Below, in pieces: positions 1 through 7,456 of a DNA stretch of 14,601 bases (position 1 is the stretch's first letter; each line of letters starts with the position of its first letter). The notes under the pieces are model-generated. The model made no database searches. It was not told the DNA's origin and was given only the letters and a program-made list of their open reading frames with translations. The DNA lies in the NCBI GenBank assembly GCA_913044255.1, contig CAJWOI010000029.1:1-14601 (forward strand), read 5' to 3'. A program made the translations under genes and the position numbers. Source of the DNA: an uncultured Alphaproteobacteria bacterium (lineage in GTDB: Bacteria > Pseudomonadota > Alphaproteobacteria > UBA7887).

Positions 1-186
1 CGTTGGCAAGAGTCGACCCCAACGTCCCCACCAAGGAAATGAGGACTAGCTAATACCGGAAAGAGAACCAAACCTCTATAAGAATTCTTTCAAGGGGATT
101 CTTGTACCATCATGCCAATCTTATGACTTAGCTCAATAGTTATGACGCGCGGCACAACCGACGCCTGCCAAAGATTTGAGCGGAGA

Positions 187-213
187 CACAAAATAACCAT
201 ATTTACATATGGG
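187..213 (-). terminator. weak terminator-like hairpin after atpF
   Basis: Read on the minus strand, the stretch starting about 14 bases after the atpF stop codon forms a perfect 6-bp stem (CCATAT / ATATGG) with a four-base loop. It is followed directly by the T-rich run TTATTTTGTG. This is where the atp operon should end. The stem is short and AT-rich, so it would be a weak intrinsic terminator. A second imperfect hairpin lies further on (about 80-103) but has no T-run. The rest of positions 1-226 shows no gene I can support. Confidence 0.4.
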
Positions 214-226
214 TAACCACGACCAT

Positions 227-727
227 CTACGACACCTGTCGCAACCTCATCCCAAGGTCCTCGATTGAACCATCGATAAGCTTAGTCGCCTGACTTTGGT
301 TCAGATTCTCTATAATCATATATTCGACGGCCGCCATCGCCATCTCAGAAGCAGCAACGCGAACCTCGCCAACCATCTGAGCCTCAGCACGTGCGATATT
401 TTGCGTTGTCTGTTTTTCTCGTTGGAGAAGCTGTGCCGCTAGACGCGTCCTGGCAGCCTCTAACATAAGCGCGCTGTCTCGGCGCGCACGTTCAAGCATT
501 GCTTCGATTTCACCGTCAGCGCCTCGTTGTTGCCGTTGATATTCTGCCAACAAGCTTTGCGCTTCCTCTCGTAATCGCGCCGCATCATCAAGTCCTTCGC
601 GAATGCGGGTAGCGCGCGCATCTAACGCCACAGTAATCACCAGGTAAGCCTTCTTAGCTACTAGGGCTATAAAAATAAGGAACGCGACCAGAACCCAAGT
701 CTCCGGATTCTCTAACAAATGTTCCAT
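227..727 (-). CDS. atpF: ATP synthase F0 subunit b
   Basis: Subunit b (166 aa) is half of the peripheral stalk that ties the membrane F0 sector to the F1 head and keeps F1 from rotating with the rotor. The N-terminus begins with the alphaproteobacterial pattern LLENPETWVLVAFLIF, and one membrane helix spans about residues 10-29. The rest is a long charged helix rich in Arg, Glu, Ala and Gln, as expected for the stalk dimer. The ATG start has a GGGGAG ribosome site four bases upstream. It is the last gene of the F0 operon, 12 bases after atpF'. Having both b and b' fits Alphaproteobacteria, where the two form a heterodimer. No F1 genes are adjacent, as is usual in this class. The length is normal. 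Confidence 0.93.
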   Translation of the reverse strand: MEHLLENPETWVLVAFLIFIALVAKKAYLVITVALDARATRIREGLDDAARLREEAQSLLAEYQRQQRGADGEIEAMLERARRDSALMLEAARTRLAAQLLQREKQTTQNIARAEAQMVGEVRVAASEMAMAAVEYMIIENLNQSQATKLIDGSIEDLGMRLRQVS

Positions 728-739
728 GGTTCTCCCCGA

Positions 740-1225
740 CTAAGGTTTCCTCACAGCATCAACAGCGGCTCGCGCCTGTTCCTCCGAAACTTCAAGCCCG
801 ATAAGCTTTTTTACTCCAGAACGCGCAGAAACACTTGCGGCAACAACTACTTCGTCCACAGCTTGTGCCATAATATTTTGTATGCGACGCTCGCTCTCGG
901 TCACTTTACTTTCTAGCTGCGCTTTAAGAGCATCCAGGCGCTGAACTGTTTCACGCTGGAGGGTCTCACGCGCCTCCAACAAAATTATCTCTGTTTTCGC
1001 ATGTGCCGCAGCCATCAAGGATTCATATCCAGCTAGTGCGGCCGTTGCTTCATCACGCAATTTCTCAGCTAACTCTAAATCCTGATCTAGTCGTCGTTGA
1101 CGACTTTCCAAAATGTTTGTGATACGTGGCAAAGCTAACTTCGCCATCAAAAAATAAAGAGTGGAGAAGGCAAAAATTGACCAAGCAATTTGCGGGAAAT
1201 AATCTGCAAATTCCATCTGAGGCAC
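740..1225 (-). CDS. atpF': ATP synthase F0 subunit b' (second b-type subunit)
   Basis: This is the b' subunit (161 aa; also called atpG or atpX), which pairs with subunit b in the peripheral stalk. An N-terminal membrane helix covers about residues 8-28 (PQIAWSIFAFSTLYFLMAKL). It is followed by the motif LPRI and a long coiled-coil-like stalk helix with many Glu, Arg and Ala residues, matching the family. The GTG at 1225 is preferred as start because AAGGAG lies six bases upstream. The in-frame ATG three codons later would be about 15 bases from that site. The gene lies between atpE and atpF in the usual alphaproteobacterial order. Confidence 0.92.
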   Translation of the reverse strand: MPQMEFADYFPQIAWSIFAFSTLYFLMAKLALPRITNILESRQRRLDQDLELAEKLRDEATAALAGYESLMAAAHAKTEIILLEARETLQRETVQRLDALKAQLESKVTESERRIQNIMAQAVDEVVVAASVSARSGVKKLIGLEVSEEQARAAVDAVRKP

Positions 1226-1266
1226 AGCAGTCTCCTTCTATCGTCGATTAAACGACATAAAAACCG

Positions 1267-1491
1267 TCAGCCATATAAAATAAGAAATGCCATCACCAAA
1301 GCGTACAACGCCACGGCCTCTGTTAACGCAAATCCCAACAACACATTACCAAACATACGTGGCGCGGCCGCTGGATTCCGAATGCCACCGGCAACATAAT
1401 GCCCGAAGATGGTCCCGATCCCTACGCCGGCCCCGGCCACTCCAATCGTGGCTAACCCAGCACCGATAAGTTTCGCGGCTTCTACATCCAT
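1267..1491 (-). CDS. atpE: ATP synthase F0 subunit c (proton-carrying ring)
   Basis: Subunit c (74 aa) forms the rotor ring that carries protons across the membrane. The sequence is two membrane helices joined by the conserved polar loop RNP (residues 38-40). The first helix has the glycine ladder GAGVGIG (about 20-26) that packs the ring. The second carries the proton-binding carboxylate Glu58 in LTEAVALYALV. Glu58 is followed by Ala rather than Ser, so I see no sodium-type signature and expect proton coupling. The ATG start has an AAGGGA site about 10 bases upstream. Its place between atpB and atpF' is standard. Confidence 0.96.
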   Translation of the reverse strand: MDVEAAKLIGAGLATIGVAGAGVGIGTIFGHYVAGGIRNPAAAPRMFGNVLLGFALTEAVALYALVMAFLILYG

Positions 1492-1545
1492 GAGTTTTAG
1501 ATCCCTTACGTTATAGACAATAGCTTTCTGTTCGAACTGGCCAAA

Positions 1546-2280
1546 TCAATGGTGCAAATGTATCGCATCATTGATGTACAAGCAGGTTAAAACAGCGAAC
1601 ACGTACGCCTGCAAAAACGCAATTAAAGTTTCCAACGCGTACAACAAAACGATAAATATTAAGGGCGCCACCCCCATTAAGCCCAGGGCCACTACAAACC
1701 CGGCAAAGACCTTTAACATAGTGTGCCCAGCCATCATATTTGCAGCAAGACGCACAGATAGGCTGATTGGGCGGGACAAATAGGAAATGAATTCAATTGG
1801 CACTAAGAGCGGAGCCAAATAAATAGGCACCCCGGGAGGAAGAAAAAAGCCGAAAAATTTGAGGCCATGCCGAACAAAGCCGAGCACAGTAACTCCAATA
1901 AAAATCGCGCCGGCAAAGACAAACGTAACAATTATATGGCTGGTGACCGTAAAACTATATGGAATTAACCCGAGAAGATTGCAAAATAGGAGAAACATAA
2001 ACAAGCTAAAAACAAACGCAAAATACGGCCGTCCTTCAATCCCAATATTGTCTCGAACGCTTTTGGCAACGAGTTCATAAGCAAGCTCAACCATAGATTG
2101 CCAACGCCCCGGCACCATAGCGTGGCGACGTGCCCCCACCATCAAAAACAGCGTAATGGACGCAACCGCTATTACCATCATTAACGAAGAATTCGTAAAT
2201 GAGACATCAACCCCACCAATATCAAGCTCAACTAGCCTCTTGATGGCAAACTGTTCTAAGGGGCTATGCTCTGCCGCCAC
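1546..2280 (-). CDS. atpB: ATP synthase F0 subunit a (proton channel)
   Basis: Subunit a (244 aa) provides the two proton half-channels that work against the c-ring. Several strongly hydrophobic helices are visible. The essential arginine is Arg177 in SLSVRLAANMMAGH, equivalent to E. coli Arg210. The C-terminal helix LETLIAFLQAYVFAVLTCLY is also characteristic. The start is a GTG with AAGGGAG six bases upstream. An ATG overlapping this ribosome site is out of frame and is ignored. The gene follows atpI after 21 bases. The length and motifs are normal for the alphaproteobacterial branch. Confidence 0.96.
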   Translation of the reverse strand: MAAEHSPLEQFAIKRLVELDIGGVDVSFTNSSLMMVIAVASITLFLMVGARRHAMVPGRWQSMVELAYELVAKSVRDNIGIEGRPYFAFVFSLFMFLLFCNLLGLIPYSFTVTSHIIVTFVFAGAIFIGVTVLGFVRHGLKFFGFFLPPGVPIYLAPLLVPIEFISYLSRPISLSVRLAANMMAGHTMLKVFAGFVVALGLMGVAPLIFIVLLYALETLIAFLQAYVFAVLTCLYINDAIHLHH

Positions 2281-2301
2281 AGGGATCTCCCTTCATACAA
2301 A

Positions 2302-2613
2302 CTAGCTCACTCCATCGTCGGCGCCGGATTCGAATCGCTGCGCCGTCCGATAAGCGTTCAACATGCCGGCCGCGCATCCTATCAACAAGAACACGAGCAT
2401 AAACCAGGGACGAGTTCCAAGCCATCGATCGACCAACCAACCCAGCCCCCCTCCAACAACCAAGGCAGCAAACATTTCCGTTGTGAGGCGCGCGGCCCAC
2501 GCCAAGCCAGTCGACTGTTGACCATTCGATTTGGCGTCCTCGCGCGCGTCTCGTGCCCCCCTAATCCGGGCATCGAGCCCCTCCATTGGTGGAGGCAGAT
2601 CATCTCGCTTCAT
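2302..2613 (-). CDS. atpI: AtpI, F0F1 assembly protein
   Basis: AtpI (about 103 aa) is a small membrane protein encoded first in many atp operons. The family is linked to assembly or stability of the c-ring and to magnesium supply, and it is usually dispensable. Here a charged N-terminal third is followed by two hydrophobic helices (about residues 49-63 and 70-88). The first holds the glycine-rich motif VVGGGLGWLVDRWLGT and the second ends in NAYR, both typical of the family. The start is unsure by one codon. A TTG at 2616 lies 10 bases after AAGGAG, and the ATG at 2613 directly follows it. I chose the ATG. Confidence 0.88.
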   Translation of the reverse strand: MKRDDLPPPMEGLDARIRGARDAREDAKSNGQQSTGLAWAARLTTEMFAALVVGGGLGWLVDRWLGTRPWFMLVFLLIGCAAGMLNAYRTAQRFESGADDGVS

Positions 2614-2662
2614 CAAACCCCCAGTGCTCCTTCACCAGTAATCCTGGCTCAAAAGCGGCTGC

Positions 2663-2691
2663 ACCATAAGTGCTGTCCGGAATACTGTCAA
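2663..2691 (-). promoter_or_regulatory. sigma70-like promoter of the atp (F0) operon
   Basis: On the minus strand a perfect -35 hexamer TTGACA (2686-2691) is followed by a spacer of exactly 17 bases and the -10 hexamer TATGGT (2663-2668, four of six matches). It lies in the gap between the smc stop codon and atpI. Transcription would start near 2656, giving a leader of roughly 40 bases. The -10 lies inside a small inverted repeat (GCAC, five bases, GTGC). This promoter would let the ATP synthase genes be expressed independently of smc upstream. Confidence 0.65.
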
Positions 2692-2713
2692 GCCAACGCT
2701 GAAATACTGTAAC
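2679..2713. repeat. two 8-bp direct repeats, 22 bp apart, at the atp promoter
   Basis: The octamer AATACTGT occurs at 2681-2688 and again at 2703-2710 in the same orientation, with similar flanks (G-purine before, A two bases after). The offset is 22 bp, about two helical turns. One copy overlaps the -35 hexamer and the other lies just upstream of it. This geometry would suit a dimeric or paired regulator, but chance is possible and no regulator is identified. Confidence 0.5.
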
Positions 2714-2748
2714 TATTTGATATAAAATGATAAAATAAAGAACAAGGT

Positions 2749-5700
2749 TTATTCAGCGGCCTTGAGATGACCTGTACCATGCAGGTCGACAGAGACCAAC
2801 TGAGAAACTCCGTTTTCGCTCATAGTAACCCCAAACAATCGATCCATTCTCGCCATGGTTAGGCGATGATGCGTAATGACGAGAAAACGCGTACGGCGCT
2901 GGCTGGCAATTTCATCCACCAGCGCACAGAAACGCTCCACGTTGGAATCATCCAGCGGCGCATCAACTTCGTCCAGTACGCAAATCGGTGCTGGCTTTGT
3001 CAGAAACACAGCGAATAATAAAGAAAGCGCTGCAAGAGCCTTTTCGCCACCGGATAAAAGTGACAATACCTGTAATCGCTTTCCGGGCGGGCTAGCCATG
3101 ATTTCCAAACCTGCCTCAAGCGGGTCGTCGTCGCCAATTAGCGCTAATTTCGCACGCCCACCCCCAAACAGTCGTACAAAAAGTACCCCAAAATGAGTGT
3201 TCACCTGCTCAAACGCCGCAAGCAATCGCTGCCTACCTTCACGGTTGAGTGATGCGATCCCATTACGCAGTCGAGAAATTGCCGAAGTCAAATCAGTACG
3301 CTCGACCTCCAGTGTATCAATCTGCATTGACAATTCATTCGCTTCCTCGTCGGCCCGTAAGTTGACCGAACCCATATTTTCTCGTTCGCGAAGCAAACGC
3401 TCCATTTGTTTTTCAACGGCACTAAACTCGGGCAAGTGATCCGGAGATTCGATTTCCGAAAGTGCTAAAGCGTCCGATGGGTTGCAACCCAAACGCTCCT
3501 CTATCTGTTGCACCTCGACCGCACGTAACGCCAGTGCCTGGTCCCGTTTCCCCTCTACCCTAGCCTTCCCCTCACGAGAGTCTGCAAGAGCCTCGTTAGA
3601 TGCTCGCACCAAAGCATCACAAGTTTCTAAACGCGCCTCTGCCGTTGCAAGCTCGTCTGCAGCCTTCCTACGGGTATGCTCCGCGTTGACAGATAAGTCC
3701 AACAAATTTCCCCGCCGACTTTCCAAATCTGCCGGCTCAGCGAGTAAGCCTTTCAATTCTTTCTCCAGTATAATGTGACGCGATACTAATGATTCGATTT
3801 GGCTTTCAGCACCCTCATCGCGGTTCCGCCAGAGCTTAGCTTCTTCTTTTATCGCCACCATACGTTCCGAATAGGTCTGTTGATCCCGAATCAATTTCTC
3901 CTGACGACGTAAATGATCTTCCAATTTCTGACGTTGATCCGTCAGAATCGCACGCTCTTCATTTAGTCGTGTACTTGTTGCACTTGAACTAGGCAGAGCT
4001 CGAACATCTTCATCAAGAATTCTTTTTTCTGCCTCTGCATCGGCTTGATCTATATAAAGTTGGTCCAAAATATTCGCAAGCACTTCAAGCCGTGCGCGGT
4101 CATCGGCAAACGCTTCGACGGAAGATGCAAACGCTTCACTTTCCTCAATTAAATCTTTATCCGACATCATCGATAATGTACGCGCTTCTGACTCACCAAC
4201 TCGCGCCAGACTTGCTGACTTGCTTGCTTCGCTTAATAAGGCTTCCGACGTTGAATGATCTTTGGTTAACTGTAAAAGTCGGCGCTCCACTCCTTCTAAT
4301 GAGCTATGCAATGACTCCAGTTGGCTGCGTTGGCGAAGTCGAAGAGTCGAAGTCGAAGCGGTGGCTGCAACGGAAAAACCATCCCAGCGCCACATGTCGC
4401 CAGCAAGACTGACCATCCTTTGGCCTTGGACAAGTTTACTCGCCAATAACCAACCTTCCTCCGCGTCAGTAACCACGCCGATTTGTGCTAGCCGAAGCGT
4501 AAGCTCTTCTGGTGCATCAACAAAATCCGAGAGTAAACTGACCCCTTCAGGCATAGGCTGGCGCGGGCCTTTCTCATCTGCCATCCGCCAAGAAGCAGGC
4601 GCCGCCTGGTCAAGCGACGCGGACAAATCATCACCCAACGCAGCTCCAAGGGCAATTTCATAGCCATCCACAACTTTCAGCTGGTCAATTACGGCAGCAC
4701 CCACATCCCCCATGTCAAAATTGTCGGAAACATGGCCGTGGCGGCCATTAACCGTCTTACTCAGAGCTTCAATTTCTACCACTAGGTGCCTACGCTTGAC
4801 GTCTACAGAAGCCAACAATCCACTGCTATCCCGTTCAGCTTTCTGCGCCCTATCCAGTTCTTGATCTGCTAAATCTCTCTCCCGCGCGGCGTCCTCCAGT
4901 AACCCACGCAGGCGACCTACCACATCCTGCGCTTGTTTAACCTTCTCACGATCATCCTGTTTGGCAAAATGCTCGGAGCGTTGTTCGATTTCTTTCTGTT
5001 CAGCCACAAGGTCTAAAACACGTAGCGCAAATCGCGACAGACGGTCCTCTATGGTAGTAGCGCGCTGGGCAAATCCTCGACGAGTAGTATCGGCCGCCGC
5101 CACCTGTTCCGTTAGCGCAGCAACCGTAGCGTCTAACTCATTCACCAACGTTCGAACAGCAGTTACCCGAGCGTCCCCTTCACTAAGTGATTCAGTATCG
5201 GAAACTTTTCGCGCGAGAAGCTCTTCGGATTGCATTGTTAAATCTTGTAATCTCGTCCCCGCATCACCCCGAAGTATTTTCTCCCGATCGATGTCTGCTA
5301 ACAGCACTTCGATTTGCTCTTTCACAGCATCGGCTCGGTCCTCTACCCGTCGCTTTTCGTCATCAAGCCGCTCACATTCAATTGCTAGACGCTGGACTTT
5401 GGCAGCCGCTTCTGTCTCCACACGCCGTAGGGTCGGTAAACATGCCGCCGCATCGGCCTGTTCTGTCCCGGCAATTGTTGCCTTTTTTGCTTGTGTTAAT
5501 ACCTCCTGATCAATCTCTCGTAGCTGCAAAGTGGATTCGTGCACCTCTGAATCAGCCTGTGCCCAACGACTGTACAACAGCATTGCCTCGGCCTTGCGAA
5601 TCCGGCCACTAAGACTCCGGTAACGCGACGCCTGGCGGGCTTGTCGCTTTAGCCCCTGAAGCTGGCCCTGAAGCGCCACTAGCACGTCGTCCAATCGTTC

Positions 5701-6273
5701 GACATTAGTTTCTGCCGCCCGCAAGCGTAGTTCGGCTTCATGCCGACGCGAATGCAAACCTGTTATTCCAGCAGCTTCCTCAAGTAAATGACGCCGCTGA
5801 ACGGGCTTTGCATTAATGACTGCGCCGACCTGTCCTTGGCTGACGATCGCTGTCGAACGTGCACCAGTGGCTGCATCTGCAAATAGGAGCTGTAGATCAC
5901 GCGCCCGCACTTCCTTCGAATTGATCCGGTATGATGATCCAGCCCCACGTTGGATATGGCGGGACACAGCAATGGACTTCCCATCATTATAAGCTGCGGG
6001 CGCATCACGATCTGGATTTTCGAGATGCAGTTCGACAGTGGCCTTGTTGCGTGCCGGCCGTGAGGCTGTGCCGGAGAAAATTACATCGTCCATTTCCCCG
6101 CCGCGAATTTGTTTGGCAGACGTCTCACCCATAACCCACCGCAAAGCTTCAACAAGGTTCGATTTGCCACAACCGTTGGGCCCTACAATTCCGGTAAGAC
6201 CAGGCTTAATCAATAGCTCTGTTGGATCGGTAAACGACTTAAAGCCGTTGAGTTTGAGACGTGAAAAATGCAC
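2749..6273 (-). CDS. smc: chromosome segregation protein SMC
   Basis: Smc (1174 aa) is the core ATPase of the bacterial condensin that works with ScpA and ScpB to align and segregate chromosome arms. The N-terminal head has Walker A GPNGCGKS (31-38) and the Q-loop region VSQGQVGAV. Two very long charged coiled-coil arms flank a hinge at about residues 515-635. The C-terminal head has the ABC signature LSGGEKAL (1073-1080), Walker B ICVLDEVD (1097-1104) with the acidic pair Asp1101-Glu1102, and the D-loop APLDD. The length is ordinary for the family. The start is GTG with AAGG eight bases upstream, and the N-terminal pattern HFSRLKLNGFKSF fits homologues. scpA and scpB are not in the window. 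The gene lies 154 bases after the DsbA-like gene on the same strand. Confidence 0.97.
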   Translation of the reverse strand: MHFSRLKLNGFKSFTDPTELLIKPGLTGIVGPNGCGKSNLVEALRWVMGETSAKQIRGGEMDDVIFSGTASRPARNKATVELHLENPDRDAPAAYNDGKSIAVSRHIQRGAGSSYRINSKEVRARDLQLLFADAATGARSTAIVSQGQVGAVINAKPVQRRHLLEEAAGITGLHSRRHEAELRLRAAETNVERLDDVLVALQGQLQGLKRQARQASRYRSLSGRIRKAEAMLLYSRWAQADSEVHESTLQLREIDQEVLTQAKKATIAGTEQADAAACLPTLRRVETEAAAKVQRLAIECERLDDEKRRVEDRADAVKEQIEVLLADIDREKILRGDAGTRLQDLTMQSEELLARKVSDTESLSEGDARVTAVRTLVNELDATVAALTEQVAAADTTRRGFAQRATTIEDRLSRFALRVLDLVAEQKEIEQRSEHFAKQDDREKVKQAQDVVGRLRGLLEDAARERDLADQELDRAQKAERDSSGLLASVDVKRRHLVVEIEALSKTVNGRHGHVSDNFDMGDVGAAVIDQLKVVDGYEIALGAALGDDLSASLDQAAPASWRMADEKGPRQPMPEGVSLLSDFVDAPEELTLRLAQIGVVTDAEEGWLLASKLVQGQRMVSLAGDMWRWDGFSVAATASTSTLRLRQRSQLESLHSSLEGVERRLLQLTKDHSTSEALLSEASKSASLARVGESEARTLSMMSDKDLIEESEAFASSVEAFADDRARLEVLANILDQLYIDQADAEAEKRILDEDVRALPSSSATSTRLNEERAILTDQRQKLEDHLRRQEKLIRDQQTYSERMVAIKEEAKLWRNRDEGAESQIESLVSRHIILEKELKGLLAEPADLESRRGNLLDLSVNAEHTRRKAADELATAEARLETCDALVRASNEALADSREGKARVEGKRDQALALRAVEVQQIEERLGCNPSDALALSEIESPDHLPEFSAVEKQMERLLRERENMGSVNLRADEEANELSMQIDTLEVERTDLTSAISRLRNGIASLNREGRQRLLAAFEQVNTHFGVLFVRLFGGGRAKLALIGDDDPLEAGLEIMASPPGKRLQVLSLLSGGEKALAALSLLFAVFLTKPAPICVLDEVDAPLDDSNVERFCALVDEIASQRRTRFLVITHHRLTMARMDRLFGVTMSENGVSQLVSVDLHGTGHLKAAE
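4334..4359. repeat. short simple-sequence tract inside smc
   Basis: The motif CGAAGT or CGAAGA is repeated in near-tandem fashion four times within 26 bases. In the Smc protein it encodes alternating Ser-Thr and Leu-Arg pairs just after the hinge, where the returning coiled coil begins. The reading frame is intact and the protein length is normal, so this is a local low-complexity patch rather than a disruption. Confidence 0.6.
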
Positions 6274-6297
6274 GCTACTGACCTTACGCGGCCGCCC

Positions 6298-6422
6298 ACC
6301 ACGCCCACTATGGACGTGTCATCCGGACCTGACCCCAATATATCGTGAATTTTCCTTAAATCACTACTAAATATGGGTTCATAACGTTATATATGTAAGT
6401 TCTGACTATAAACCACGCCCAC
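6298..6422. repeat. 11-bp direct repeat pair bracketing the dsbA-like/smc gap
   Basis: The sequence ACCACGCCCAC occurs exactly at 6298-6308 and again at 6412-6422, near the two ends of the 154-base gap between smc and the DsbA-like gene. Between them is AT-rich sequence with a 10-bp palindrome ATAACGTTAT (6381-6390). I see no convincing sigma70 promoter in the gap. The function of the repeats is unknown, and coincidence is possible. Confidence 0.45.
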
Positions 6423-6427
6423 AGACG

Positions 6428-7012
6428 TCATTGGCTCGCCGCAGCAATCAAGTCAGCAAGCGTTTCCTCGCTCGGGATGCCGGTTATAAGCTTCTTGCCG
6501 ACTGCAAAACTAGGCGTCGATTCGATATCGTATTGATTTTGCGAATCGAGACGAGACTGAATAATCTGATCAGCTAGCTCTTCATCTCTCAGGCAGCTGT
6601 CGAAACGAGCCTTCCCCATACCAGCGAGTTGGGCCAGCAACGCCAAGCCTTTTTCTGCGGGCTCCGTGAATGCCCAATGCTCCTGACGCTCAAACAAAAG
6701 ACCTAAATAGGCAAAATACTGGTGTGGTTCCGCACAACGCGCAACCATTGCGCCTAGTAGCGCTGGTCGGTTCAGGGGAAAATCACGGAATTTAAATCTC
6801 ACTTTCCCGGTGTCGATAAAATTCTTCTTAAGCCACGGAAAACGCTCTTTGTGGAAGGCGGCACAGTGTGGACAGCTCAGTGAGGCAAATTCAATGATCG
6901 TAACCGGCGCATCCGGATCCCCCAGAACAGGGTCGACCAACGCACCGGCTGAAAGGCCCGAGCCGGGGAAAAACAAAAGCACCAAGGTCACTAAAAATGG
7001 TTTGAAAGTCAT
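6428..7012 (-). CDS. DsbA-family periplasmic thiol-disulfide oxidoreductase
   Basis: The protein (194 aa) starts with a signal peptide (about residues 1-22, hydrophobic core FLVTLVLLFF, likely cut after LSA), so the mature enzyme should be periplasmic. It has a thioredoxin fold of the DsbA/DUF953-like thioredoxin_4 type. The redox motif CPHC is at residues 47-50 after EFASLS, and the cis-proline loop STPSF (cis-Pro167) faces it. Such enzymes form or isomerise disulfides in exported proteins. Two further cysteines, Cys93 and Cys140, lie in the helical insertion and could form a structural or second redox pair. Redox partners (DsbB or DsbD type) are not nearby. The ATG start has only a weak GGCGG site. 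It follows dciA after about 60 bases and is probably co-transcribed with it. Confidence 0.9.
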   Translation of the reverse strand: MTFKPFLVTLVLLFFPGSGLSAGALVDPVLGDPDAPVTIIEFASLSCPHCAAFHKERFPWLKKNFIDTGKVRFKFRDFPLNRPALLGAMVARCAEPHQYFAYLGLLFERQEHWAFTEPAEKGLALLAQLAGMGKARFDSCLRDEELADQIIQSRLDSQNQYDIESTPSFAVGKKLITGIPSEETLADLIAAASQ

Positions 7013-7072
7013 GGATTTTCCGCCACTGCTAATAAATAACTATAACCACATGAAAGTGTTATCGCATCCCAA

Positions 7073-7390
7073 TCAAGTACCTTCTCCGTGCGAAAGCGGG
7101 CCCTGTCGAATCGAAATCCGCGATACTGCGCGATATCCAAAATGGGTCGCTATACGTTCCAAAAGTTGCGGTTCAAGATGTTGTAATTCAAGTGCTACTG
7201 GTCCATCGACACGCAGAATCAATACGCCTTCCCGCGAAATCTTTTCTGGACAACTTTTGGCCGCCATTTCCTTTCCGACAATATCAGTCCAGTTGGTCAA
7301 AATCGAGGCCTGGTGGAATCCGCGGTCACGAAATACCGAGCGGGTTAGTTTTGGCACCATTTGAGATAGGCGTAGGGCTCTCGATGTCAC
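7073..7390 (-). CDS. dciA: DciA/DUF721-type replicative helicase loader
   Basis: This small basic protein (about 105 aa) matches the DUF721 family. Its best-studied member, DciA, delivers and opens the DnaB replicative helicase in bacteria that lack DnaC. The family pattern is clear: LTRSVFRDRGF, then the W-x-x-I-V-G-K signature in NWTDIVGKEMAAKSCPEKI, then the KH-like beta strands ILRVDGPVALELQHLEPQLLERI. Two GTG starts are possible. The one at 7390 has GGAG eight bases upstream and removes residues that do not look conserved. The one at 7411 has no visible ribosome site. The protein is shorter than many alphaproteobacterial members, with almost nothing after the KH-like domain. It diverges from mutY and probably shares a transcript with the DsbA-like gene. 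Confidence 0.85.
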   Translation of the reverse strand: MTSRALRLSQMVPKLTRSVFRDRGFHQASILTNWTDIVGKEMAAKSCPEKISREGVLILRVDGPVALELQHLEPQLLERIATHFGYRAVSRISIRQGPLSHGEGT

Positions 7391-7438
7391 AATAAAGGCT
7401 CCGGTGGCCACAGCATCGGATGCGGGTTCAATAATGAG

Positions 7439-7450
7439 TAGTGTACACTA
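7439..7450. promoter_or_regulatory. perfect 12-bp palindrome between dciA and mutY
   Basis: TAGTGTACACTA is identical to its own reverse complement. It lies in the short divergent gap between the starts of dciA and mutY and ends six bases before the mutY ATG. Its position suits an operator acting on one or both divergent genes, but I found no good -10/-35 pair around it and cannot name a regulator. A GANTC site (GAATC, 7452-7456) lies between the palindrome and the mutY start. Confidence 0.45.
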
Positions 7451-7456
7451 TGAATC

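Noticed and set aside
1267..1491. Possible sodium-coupled c-ring
   Set aside because: The residue after the key Glu58 is Ala and the sodium ligands seen in known sodium c-subunits are not evident, so proton coupling is expected.
2327..2336. GATTCGAATC, resembling a tRNA T-arm
   Set aside because: It lies inside the atpI coding end. No acceptor stem, anticodon arm or D-arm can be built around it.
2266..2712. Plus-strand open frame (148 codons) opposite atpI and the atp promoter
   Set aside because: AtpI and the promoter explain this region. The opposite translation is Pro/Ser/His-rich without motifs.
4961..5509. Long plus-strand open frame (182 codons) opposite smc
   Set aside because: It is antisense to the Smc coiled coil, has a Ser/Arg-rich composition typical of a shadow frame, and matches no family I recognise.
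6810..7364. Plus-strand open frame (184 codons) opposite the DsbA-like and dciA genes
   Set aside because: Both minus-strand genes have clear family motifs. The opposite frame spans two genes and the gap, and has no recognisable pattern.
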